From assembly GCA_964601515.1 (NCBI GenBank), contig CAZRNU010000161.1:1-6299 (forward strand): a stretch of DNA of 6,299 nucleotides. The letters are read 5' to 3'. Every line of letters starts with the position of its first letter. Position 1 is the first letter of the stretch. Origin of the DNA: PWND01 sp964601515. GTDB lineage: Bacteria; Bacteroidota; Bacteroidia; Bacteroidales; UBA7960. The notes under the pieces were generated by a model. The model saw only the letters and a list, made by a program, of their open reading frames with translations. It made no database searches and was not told where the DNA came from. Below are positions 1 to 5,113 of the stretch, piece after piece. A program made the translations under genes and the position numbers.

Positions 1-158
1 AAACTTACAGTTGTAAGAATAGTTTTTTTAAAAATTGCTAGTTTCATTGTTCTATCTTTTTTGTTAATAAATAAGAATTTAATAATTGGGGTTGCAAAGG
101 GTTGTGTTTATATGCTAGTATGACGATTTGAGTGTAATATTGTTACAATACAAAACAC

Positions 159-173
159 TTGAATGCTATTCAA
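159..173 (-). terminator. weak candidate terminator of the M28-like gene
   Basis: Read on the minus strand, a perfect 6-bp stem TTGAAT/ATTCAA with a 3-nt loop lies just past the stop codon of the 190-957 gene and is followed by GTGTTTTG. The stem is AT-rich and the T tract is broken, so this is only a possible terminator. A second small hairpin, TGTAA/TTACA at 133-147, follows it. The rest of 1-189 shows no convincing gene. Confidence 0.3.
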
Positions 174-189
174 ATCAACAAAGTATTTA

Positions 190-957
190 TTAAACTTTCT
201 CAATGATTTTTTGAACTGCCTGAGCTATGTCAATAATTTTTCTACAATCTACATTATCTACGTCGTTACACGGAAGGCAGAAAGCATTTTCAGTAATTGA
301 ATTGTTACTCTTTTGGATAGAACCAAATGAAATTGCAGAAATTCCTTGATTTGTGAAAAATGCGTTGTTGTTGCTTACATATTCAGATCCTTTCTTAATA
401 TCCTGATATTCTCTCAAAACGTTTTTAGTAATTTCATTTAGACTAAGCGCATCTTTCGAAATGGACAAAGCAATTTCATCTGCTTTAACACCTAAGAATC
501 CAATATCTATGTTTAAAATTGGATTATTAGATTCCTTAATGAGTACACAATCCAGTCCTTGCATACTTAGTGAACCATTAGTGTTATTATTCTCAAATAT
601 GACAAATTCAATTTGTCTTTCAAAAGAATAATTATTCAACAATTCTGCTAGAATTAAAATTGAAACCAGTCCCCCACCATTTACCAAAGTTACAGAAGTG
701 TCTGATTTTAAAAACATATCAGCAGTTACTACAATCTTCTCCTTATTATTATTACCTTTTTTTGCAATTAAAATTGGTTCTTTTTGATAATATCCACTTG
801 AATGTATATCAAGATCCCAATTAAGAAATTTCAATTCATCAATAATAATGTTGACAACTTTTCCAATTCCACAATTATTTTTTTTCATCTCCAGTACTTC
901 GTTGCATAAGGCCTTCAGGAAAGAAATACTTTTTACACTTAAATATATTGCTTTCAT
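190..957 (-). CDS. M28-family aminopeptidase-like protein, probably catalytically inactive
   Basis: The 255-residue protein has no signal peptide or membrane segment, so it is probably cytoplasmic. Its layout follows the zinc aminopeptidase (M28) fold. A strand 'KIVVTAD' (74-80) sits where active members have VVxxAHxD. 'VNGGGLVSILILAELL' (92-107) matches the GADDNASGxAALLELA helix. 'IEFVIFENNNTNG' (116-128) matches IxFVxFxxEExGLxGS. 'NIDIGF' (149-154) matches NLDMxG. 'SNNNAFFTNQGISAISF' (195-211) matches SDHxxFxxxGIPAI, and 'CLPCNDVDNVD' (227-237) matches HTPxDTxDNVD. The expected His, bridging Asp, Glu pair and final His are Asp80, Val92/Asn93, Asn123/Asn124 and Cys227; only Asp151 remains. 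The fold assignment is by motif alignment from memory. The inferred role is a non-catalytic or binding protein, with unknown ligand. It is transcribed alone, divergently from the membrane-protein gene. Confidence 0.6.
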   Translation of the reverse strand: MKAIYLSVKSISFLKALCNEVLEMKKNNCGIGKVVNIIIDELKFLNWDLDIHSSGYYQKEPILIAKKGNNNKEKIVVTADMFLKSDTSVTLVNGGGLVSILILAELLNNYSFERQIEFVIFENNNTNGSLSMQGLDCVLIKESNNPILNIDIGFLGVKADEIALSISKDALSLNEITKNVLREYQDIKKGSEYVSNNNAFFTNQGISAISFGSIQKSNNSITENAFCLPCNDVDNVDCRKIIDIAQAVQKIIEKV

Positions 958-1008
958 ATTTTATTTGTTTTTATTTTTTATCTAGAATCTGCAACAAAGG
1001 TGTTATAG

Positions 1009-1024
1009 TTTTCCCTGGGGAAAA
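1009..1024. promoter_or_regulatory. palindrome in the divergent intergenic region (possible operator)
   Basis: TTTTCCC and GGGAAAA form a 7-bp perfect inverted repeat separated by two bases (TG). It stands out in the AT-rich 246-bp gap between the divergently transcribed genes at 190-957 and 1204-1653, about 50 bp upstream of the minus-strand gene. The two-base spacer makes an RNA hairpin unlikely and suits a dimeric DNA-binding protein. No regulator can be named and the call is speculative. Confidence 0.25.
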
Positions 1025-1146
1025 AAATATCATTAATCAATGACTAAAAATGTAGTTTGAATGACAATTATTGCTCATTGAACCCTAAAATTGAAGATGT
1101 AACTGGGGATAAAAATTACTAAAATGATAAATATCTGAAAATGTAA

Positions 1147-1154
1147 TATATTTG
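1147..1154 (+). promoter_or_regulatory. Bacteroidota-type -7 element (TATATTTG)
   Basis: TATATTTG matches the Bacteroidota sigma factor -7 consensus TAnnTTTG at every fixed position and lies 49 nt upstream of the ATG at 1204. No clear TTTG -33 element is seen at the usual 19-21-nt spacing, so only half of the promoter is supported. Confidence 0.45.
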
Positions 1155-1203
1155 CAACAAAGAAACAACCCTTTACATTATTTATAAATTAAATACTACA
1201 ATT

Positions 1204-1653
1204 ATGGAAAATCAAAATTCAAACGTTCAGTTCGATTTTAACAAAATTCCAAAAAGCAAGCTAATTATGGCTGGAATCGCTCTATTAGGCACCTTAGCTG
1301 TTTTATTGCCTTGGTTTAAAGTAAGTATAAACCTAGGATTCTTTGGATCAAGTTCAATATCAGTTAATGGCTTTAACTCATTTTTCGGAGTAATGACTTT
1401 TCTTGGATTTCTTGGAATAGCAGGAATCTGTGTAATTGGTGAACAAATTCTTAAAATGAAAACCGAACTGGTTGACAAAATCTGTTTATTTGGCTCTATC
1501 GGAATTGTATCATTCTGCTTTATTGATTTAATTAGAGCAATTGGCAGGGGTGGAGCCTATGGCGCCTCTATGCCAGGCTTCGGATTAATACTGGCTATTC
1601 TTTGTGGAGTAGGTTTATTGTTATTCGCTCTAAAAGTTATAAAAATCAAATAG
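1204..1653 (+). CDS. four-helix integral membrane protein of unknown function
   Basis: The 149-residue protein has a short polar N-terminus (about residues 1-19, rich in Asn and Gln) and four hydrophobic segments at about 20-40, 60-79, 90-110 and 126-146. The first helix ends in a 'LLPWF' turn followed by a Gly/Ser-rich stretch 'FFGSSSISVNGF' (about 47-58), a layout seen in small uncharacterised bacterial membrane proteins. The C-terminus is basic (KVIKIK), consistent with the cytoplasmic side. No catalytic or transport motif is recognised and no family is assigned. The ATG is preceded by an AT-rich leader without a Shine-Dalgarno sequence and by a TATATTTG -7 element. The gene appears monocistronic and ends at a strong hairpin terminator. 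Confidence 0.75.
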   Translation: MENQNSNVQFDFNKIPKSKLIMAGIALLGTLAVLLPWFKVSINLGFFGSSSISVNGFNSFFGVMTFLGFLGIAGICVIGEQILKMKTELVDKICLFGSIGIVSFCFIDLIRAIGRGGAYGASMPGFGLILAILCGVGLLLFALKVIKIK

Positions 1654-1665
1654 TTTTATAGTTAC

Positions 1666-1699
1666 AAAAAAAGACGCACTTTACAGTGCGTCTTTTTTT
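1666..1699. terminator. bidirectional intrinsic terminator
   Basis: A perfect 8-bp stem GACGCACT/AGTGCGTC with a TTAC loop is flanked by A7 on the left and T7 on the right, so it reads as a Rho-independent terminator on both strands. It lies 12 nt after the stop of the membrane-protein gene. The TAA of the convergent pirin gene (1698-1700 on the plus strand) overlaps its T run. Confidence 0.93.
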
Positions 1700-2714
1700 A
1701 TGGCAAATCCTCAGTGCCATCGGCATATTTAGCAAAACGACCTTTGGCTCTGTCATGAACGTTATCATATCTTTCCCATGGCCATCCGCCAAACTGAGTA
1801 GCTCTATAATCCATCACTGCCTGATGAATTTCTTCGTGAGTATTCATAACAAAAGGACCGTGTTGTACAACAGGCTCATTTATCGGCATACCTTGAAGAA
1901 TCAGTACTTTACTTTCTTTTTTACCACTTTCAATTATCACGTCTTGTTCTGCAAGCATTTCAACTGAGTGCATCGGATTGACATCAATTCCTGCAATTTT
2001 CAAGCTATCACCATCGTAGAAATACAGCATTCGCCTTACTTCAGGCGATGCAGCAGGGATAACCCATTTAGCGCCTGCTTGCATTTTAATTATCCAAATG
2101 CCAATTTCATTCTTAGGGTCTGCTGCCCATGAATCAGGCGCAGGTGGTGGGGCAATTATATCACCAATTCTACCTGCAACAACGTCAATTTCAACCTTTT
2201 TCGCATTTTCATCTTCGAAGTTTATACGAGGAATAGTCTCAGCCCAAAGCATTATATAATGAGGCTTGCAAAACTTTCTTGACTTTGGCAGATTAAGCCA
2301 TATCTGAAACAGTTCAAGTGTATTTTCTTTGTCCTTATTTACAAGGGGAAACATCTCAGCGTGCTGCAAGCCGGCCCCTGCTGTCATCCATTGAACATCT
2401 CCATTACTATATCTTCCGGCAGCACCATGAGAATCTGAATGATCAACATAGCCTTTCTGAACAATAGTAACTGTTTCAAATCCCCTGTGCGGATGCGCTG
2501 GAAAACCCGGAATCTCTTCTCCATGATACATTCTCCAACCATCCTTAATAGTAAAATCCTGCCCGATAAACCTACCGGCTAAAGATGCATCTGGCCCCAT
2601 TTCATCGTTGCCTTTTGGGAAAAAATCAAGATGATGAACACAGAAAAGAAATGGGTCTACTGTATCCCACATAAAACCCATTGGGCGAATATTTATGACT
2701 ATTTTGTTGTACAT
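1698..2714 (-). CDS. pirin family protein (bicupin)
   Basis: The 338-residue protein is a clear pirin. The N-terminal cupin carries the metal-binding motifs 'HPHRGFETVTIV' (His74, His76) and 'GAGLQHAE' (His118, Glu120), the 2-His-1-His/Glu iron site of the family. A second cupin-like domain spans roughly residues 180-300. The C-terminal tail 'DYRATQFGGWPW' is also typical of bacterial pirins. Some family members act as quercetin dioxygenases or bind regulatory partners; the role here cannot be told. The protein is cytoplasmic, without a signal peptide. The ATG at 2714 is chosen because conserved sequence starts almost at once ('RPMGFMWDTVDPFL', residues 10-23); Met12 or Met15 would cut into it. 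The gene is monocistronic and convergent with the membrane-protein gene. Confidence 0.93.
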   Translation of the reverse strand: MYNKIVINIRPMGFMWDTVDPFLFCVHHLDFFPKGNDEMGPDASLAGRFIGQDFTIKDGWRMYHGEEIPGFPAHPHRGFETVTIVQKGYVDHSDSHGAAGRYSNGDVQWMTAGAGLQHAEMFPLVNKDKENTLELFQIWLNLPKSRKFCKPHYIMLWAETIPRINFEDENAKKVEIDVVAGRIGDIIAPPPAPDSWAADPKNEIGIWIIKMQAGAKWVIPAASPEVRRMLYFYDGDSLKIAGIDVNPMHSVEMLAEQDVIIESGKKESKVLILQGMPINEPVVQHGPFVMNTHEEIHQAVMDYRATQFGGWPWERYDNVHDRAKGRFAKYADGTEDLP

Positions 2715-2847
2715 GGTTTTTTGGTTTTTGGTGTCGGGTATTAGGTTTTAGGGTTAAAGATACTAATAATTGAAGGTTTTATTAACTTTTCTATGAAGTT
2801 TCTAATACCACAATTTTACGTGACTCTGTTCTTCTATTATATGCCAA

Positions 2848-2882
2848 GTCACCTCGAGCGTGAGCGATAAGTCCCGTTATTC
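2848..2882. repeat. degenerate CACCTCGAGCG-type intergenic repeat
   Basis: GTCACCTCGAGCG followed by TGAGCGATAAGT and CCCGTTATTCC resembles a palindromic repeat often seen between genes in Bacteroidota (CACCTCGAGCG...GAGAGGT). The right arm is altered (GATAAGT where GAGAGGT would be expected), so the copy looks decayed. It sits between the divergent pirin gene and the SAM-regulated operon. Family assignment is from memory. Confidence 0.4.
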
Positions 2883-2956
2883 CACATCAACATCCAAAGA
2901 CTAGGTCTAAAGATTTGAAACGAAATGTGTTAAAACAAAATTATTTTTGATTCTTT

Positions 2957-2987
2957 TTTGCATTAAAAAAAATAATTACTAATATTG
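2957..2987 (+). promoter_or_regulatory. promoter of the SAM-riboswitch operon
   Basis: TTTG (2957-2960) is followed after exactly 19 nt by TAATATTG (2980-2987), a 7-of-8 match to the Bacteroidota TAnnTTTG -7 element at the preferred spacing. Transcription would start at about 2992-2995, shortly before the riboswitch, giving a leader of about 300 nt before the DUF39 gene. Confidence 0.7.
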
Positions 2988-3011
2988 CACCCATCAAACT
3001 ACCCAATAGGT

Positions 3012-3126
3012 CGTTTGAATTATAAAGAATGAGGGGAGAGATCAGGCTCTGTGAACCTCTGACAACCCCCGGCAAGTCCGGGAAGGTGCCAAAACCTGCC
3101 GAGTTAACGGAATGATAATTTAAACG
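3012..3126 (+). promoter_or_regulatory. SAM-I family riboswitch aptamer (S box)
   Basis: This RNA element binds S-adenosylmethionine. P1 is a 12-bp helix between 3012-3023 and 3115-3126, with one G-U pair. The core has GGGGAGAGAT (3033-3042), a P2 hairpin UCAG/CUGA (3042-3045 with 3059-3062) around GUGAACC, the conserved GACAACC (3061-3067), P3 CCCGG/CCGGG (3068-3072 with 3078-3082), the diagnostic AAGGUGCCAAAACCUGC (3083-3099), and P4 CCG/CGG closing AGUUAA. Order and spacing follow the S-box consensus. Downstream genes make homocysteine and methionine, which fits SAM feedback. The regulatory switch is not obvious; a GC-rich hairpin about 100 nt downstream is the best candidate for termination control. 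Confidence 0.93.
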
Positions 3127-3133
3127 TATTTAC

Positions 3134-3244
3134 ATGTCAATCCAAAGTATTTTTAATTATTCAATTAAGGTATGTGTAATTGATTTTACACTTGTCTGTA
3201 TTGGTTTAACATTATGGATAATGCATTGGCCGGTTAAAAAATAA
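3134..3244 (+). CDS. small ORF, putative single-pass membrane peptide (36 aa)
   Basis: An ATG seven nucleotides after the riboswitch P1 helix opens a 36-codon frame ending in TAA. Residues 1-12 are polar (MSIQSIFNYSIK). A hydrophobic stretch at about 13-30 (VCVIDFTLVCIGLTLWIM) could span a membrane. The end, HWPVKK, is basic. The 'IMHWP' ending resembles helix ends of Bacteroidota membrane proteins such as GldL, which carry an MHWPG-like motif; this resemblance is from memory. The last codons lie inside the GGCCGG/CCGGCC hairpin. It may be a real micro-protein, a leader peptide affecting expression of the operon, or a chance frame in AT-rich leader. No function is assigned. Confidence 0.35.
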   Translation: MSIQSIFNYSIKVCVIDFTLVCIGLTLWIMHWPVKK

Positions 3245-3256
3245 ATCCGGCCCAAT
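3225..3256 (+). terminator. GC-rich leader hairpin, possible expression platform
   Basis: GGCCGG (3228-3233) pairs perfectly with CCGGCC (3247-3252) across a 13-nt A-rich loop. ATT/AAT extends the stem past one bulged C. It is the only GC-rich helix between the riboswitch and the DUF39 start (43 nt further on). The following AATTTCT is a poor U tract, so termination is uncertain. It may act as the riboswitch-controlled stem, or as a structure unwound when the 36-codon ORF is translated. Confidence 0.4.
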
Positions 3257-3295
3257 TTCTCGCAATTCATTTGTTTAACCTTAAAAAATCAGACA

Positions 3296-4453
3296 ATGTA
3301 TAAAACTTTTGACGAAATCAATTATAAGATTAAGAAAAATAAAGCTGTAATCTTAACAGCCTCAGAATTCAAATCATTATCGGAAGATAATTCGCCTGAA
3401 AAACTTGTAAAAAAAGTTGATGTGGTTACAACTGCCACATTTGGTCCTATGTGTTCTTCGGGGGTGTTCCTAAACCTTGGGCATTCCGAGCCACCAATGA
3501 GATATGAAAAACTCACACTCAACAATGTAAGCGCCTACGGAGGAGTTGCTGCTGCCGACGCCTATATTGGTGCAACTGAAGAAAGTCATGACAACCCCGA
3601 ATACGGTGGAGCTCATGTTATTGAAGACCTTCTTTTAGGGAAAAACATTAGAATTAAAGCAACTTCCAAGGGAACTCACTGCTATCCGAGACGGGAAATA
3701 GATACATATTTTTCTCTCGAATCTATCAATGAGGCGATTATGTTTAATCCCAGAAATGCATATCAGAATTACGCTGCGGCAACAAATAGTTCTGACGAGT
3801 TACTGTTTACATATATGGGAACGCTGTTGCCAAAAACGGGCAATATCACTTTTTCAACTTCAGGTGAATTAAGTCCATTGCTAAACGACCCTGAACTGCA
3901 AACTATCGGAATCGGCACAAAAATCTTTCTCGGCGGAGCTGATGGGTTTATTGCATGCAACGGAACTCAGCATTTTACAGACAAGGCAAAGAATGAACAC
4001 AACATTCCCCTTGGCCCGTCAGCAACAATTGCTGTATTGGGAAATCTGAAAGAAATGTCGCCCGAGTTTATCAAAGCTGCATATTATGAAAAGTATGGAA
4101 CAAGCTTATTTGTAGGAATTGGAATTCCAATACCAGTTATTAATCCTGATATTGCCAAAAAGCTTTCAATCAAAAACAAAGACATACAAACTACATTGCT
4201 TGATTATGGGAAACCGGGCAGACCACCTGCAGGTGTTTATAATTACGAAGAGCTCTTTTCCGGAAAAGTAAAGTATAATGGAAAGTTGGTAAATACAGCT
4301 CCTTTGTCGAGTTTGAAAAAAGCTATAGAAATATGCAATATCTTGAAAATCCGAATTATTGAAGGAAAGTTTGAGCTCACTAATGCAGTTGCAAAACTTC
4401 CAAAAAACAATGTATCACATAAACTTAAAGTATATGAAACTCAAAGTATCTGA
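3296..4453 (+). CDS. DUF39/COG1900 homocysteine biosynthesis protein (L-aspartate semialdehyde sulfurtransferase family), CBS-less
   Basis: Members of this family, such as Methanosarcina MA1821, turn L-aspartate semialdehyde and a reduced sulfur donor into homocysteine in the cytoplasm. The 385-residue protein shows 'TATFGPMCSSGVFLNLGH' (46-63) with Cys53, 'GGVAAADAYIGA' (82-93), 'KGTHCYPRRE' with Cys129, and the downstream block 'VGIGIPIPVINPDIAKKL'. Cys53 and Cys129 sit where the two conserved, persulfide-forming cysteines of the family are expected. Archaeal relatives are about 500 residues because they carry C-terminal CBS domains, which are absent here. The ATG fits the family start 'KTFDEINYKIKKNKAVILTA'. 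It is the first long gene after the SAM riboswitch and overlaps the ferredoxin gene by 20 nt, implying translational coupling. The function is inferred from family and context and is strongly supported. Confidence 0.92.
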   Translation: MYKTFDEINYKIKKNKAVILTASEFKSLSEDNSPEKLVKKVDVVTTATFGPMCSSGVFLNLGHSEPPMRYEKLTLNNVSAYGGVAAADAYIGATEESHDNPEYGGAHVIEDLLLGKNIRIKATSKGTHCYPRREIDTYFSLESINEAIMFNPRNAYQNYAAATNSSDELLFTYMGTLLPKTGNITFSTSGELSPLLNDPELQTIGIGTKIFLGGADGFIACNGTQHFTDKAKNEHNIPLGPSATIAVLGNLKEMSPEFIKAAYYEKYGTSLFVGIGIPIPVINPDIAKKLSIKNKDIQTTLLDYGKPGRPPAGVYNYEELFSGKVKYNGKLVNTAPLSSLKKAIEICNILKIRIIEGKFELTNAVAKLPKNNVSHKLKVYETQSI

Positions 4454-4628
4454 TAAGATTATCATAGAGAAATCACAATGTATTCATTGCGGTTGCTGTA
4501 CTTCGGTTTGCTCAAGCGGTGCTCTAAGAATCAACAAAGAGCATTGCCTTGAATTTTCTCCCGAGAAATGCAATTTATGCAGCTTATGCGTGAAGTCATG
4601 TCCTTTGAAACTTTTTTATGTGAATTGA
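4434..4628 (+). CDS. 2[4Fe-4S] ferredoxin, partner of the DUF39 homocysteine synthase
   Basis: The 64-residue protein carries two CxxCxxCxxxC motifs, Cys16/19/22/26 and Cys46/49/52/56, the second followed by Pro; each should hold a [4Fe-4S] cluster. The likely role is electron supply for reductive sulfur transfer to aspartate semialdehyde, as for MA1822 in Methanosarcina. MA1822-type proteins have an N-terminal NIL domain; it is absent here. The same frame is open back to 4359, but that upstream part lies wholly within the DUF39 coding sequence and looks unlike a ferredoxin. The ATG at 4434 (MKLKVSDKIIIEKSQC) gives a compact protein and a typical 20-nt operon overlap. The TGA stop is the first three bases of the left inverted repeat of the S23 cassette, so the original 3' end may have been altered by that insertion. 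Confidence 0.88.
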   Translation: MKLKVSDKIIIEKSQCIHCGCCTSVCSSGALRINKEHCLEFSPEKCNLCSLCVKSCPLKLFYVN

Positions 4629-4649
4629 GTATTAAGTACAGAGTATTGA
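4626..4649 (+). repeat. left inverted repeat of the S23 cassette
   Basis: The arm starts TGAGTATTAAG and ends GAGTATTGA. It pairs with 5084-5107 except at 4634, 4639 and 4640. Its first TGA is the stop codon of the ferredoxin gene. On the opposite strand it reads as the AATACTCA-type repeat frequent in Bacteroidota intergenic DNA. Confidence 0.7.
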
Positions 4650-4686
4650 CTAGGTGGTGTTTAGATAATTTTTAAAACGAAAAACT

Positions 4687-5067
4687 ATGCATAAAATTCA
4701 AGAATTAAAAATCTGGCAAAAGTCAATGGAACTTGCTACAGATGTTTACAATGCAACTTTAACATTCCCTAAAGAAGAAACCTATGGATTAGTATCGCAA
4801 ATAAGAAGATGCGCAGTTTCAATTCCTTCAAATATTGCGGAAGGTGCTGGAAGGAATTCAAATGGGGAATTTTGCCATTTTCTGGGAATCTCTAACGGGT
4901 CTTCTTTTGAGTTGCAAACTCAATTGATAATATCTAACAAACTAAAAATGATTGATGACACTACATTAAATCATCTTATACAATGCATAAATGAAATCCG
5001 GAAAATGAATTACAAACTACAACAAACAATGAAAACACATAAATATAAGAAAACTAGCAACCAATAA
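4687..5067 (+). CDS. four-helix bundle protein, 23S rRNA intervening-sequence (S23/IVP) family
   Basis: The 126-residue protein matches the S23 family (PF05635, TIGR02436). It opens 'ELKIWQKSMELATDVYNAT' (6-24), continues 'FPKEETYGLVSQIRRCAVSIPSNIAEG' (27-53) with the family hallmark SIPSNIAEGAGR, then a 'EFCHFLGISNGSSFELQTQL' block (61-80), and a final helix before a basic, Lys-rich tail. Family members are helical bundles first found in IVS elements of 23S rRNA; relatives form pentameric rings (for example Avd of diversity-generating retroelements). The biochemical role is unknown; nucleic-acid binding is inferred from the basic surface of relatives. It has no link to sulfur metabolism and is the only gene of the operon not overlapping a neighbour. 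A weak internal promoter (TTG 4646-4648, 17 nt, TAATTTTT 4666-4673) is possible. Confidence 0.93.
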   Translation: MHKIQELKIWQKSMELATDVYNATLTFPKEETYGLVSQIRRCAVSIPSNIAEGAGRNSNGEFCHFLGISNGSSFELQTQLIISNKLKMIDDTTLNHLIQCINEIRKMNYKLQQTMKTHKYKKTSNQ

Positions 5068-5083
5068 TATCAATCCTAATTTC

Positions 5084-5107
5084 TCAATACTCACTACTCA
5101 ATACTCA
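5084..5107 (-). repeat. right inverted repeat of the S23 cassette
   Basis: The arm TCAATACTCACTA...AATACTCA is complementary to 4626-4649 at 21 of 24 positions, with eight or nine consecutive pairs at each end. It ends 6 nt before the ATG of the UPF0280 gene. Confidence 0.7.
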
Positions 5108-5112
5108 CTACT
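5085..5112. repeat. 14-nt perfect tandem repeat (CAATACTCACTACT x2)
   Basis: Two identical copies, 5085-5098 and 5099-5112, overlap the right inverted-repeat arm and stop one base before the UPF0280 start codon. The left arm lacks an intact counterpart, so the duplication probably arose in the right arm only. It replaces the region where a normal initiation signal would lie. Confidence 0.85.
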
Positions 5113-5113
5113 A

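Larger units (their letters stand above)
4626..5107 (+). mobile_element. IVS-like cassette: S23 gene between inverted repeats
   Basis: This 482-bp segment consists of a 24-nt left arm, a short spacer, one gene of the 23S rRNA intervening-sequence protein family, another short spacer, and a 24-nt right arm complementary to the left at 21 of 24 positions. In the operon transcript the arms could pair and hold the gene in a loop, the same architecture as IVS elements in 23S rRNA genes, whose stems are cut by RNase III. It interrupts an otherwise tightly overlapping met operon. No target-site duplication is seen and there is no transposase, so the mode of movement is unknown and the mobile nature is inferred. 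Confidence 0.45.

Noticed and set aside
4..32. Small hairpin CTTACA/TGTAAG followed by a T tract at the window start.
   Set aside because: Only about five usable base pairs with a tiny loop; without the upstream gene, a terminator call is not supportable.
995..1002. Possible minus-strand -7 element CACCTTTG for the M28-like gene.
   Set aside because: The conserved first T is missing and no -33 TTTG is found at the right distance.
1686..1967. An open frame of 93 codons on the plus strand.
   Set aside because: It is antisense to the well-supported pirin gene and starts in the terminator; its translation shows no family features.
2737..2809. 8-nt inverted repeat GGTATTAG / CTAATACC upstream of pirin.
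   Set aside because: Short, AT-rich and widely spaced; expected by chance and too weak to claim a second cassette.
3322..3525. Antisense open frame inside the DUF39 gene, with others at 3769-3960, 5254-5538 and 5647-5898.
   Set aside because: They are opposite strongly recognised coding regions and have no motifs or initiation context.
4359..4433. An upstream in-frame ATG that would lengthen the ferredoxin by 25 residues.
   Set aside because: The added part lies entirely within the DUF39 coding sequence, has no ferredoxin or NIL similarity, and the ATG at 4434 gives a normal short overlap.
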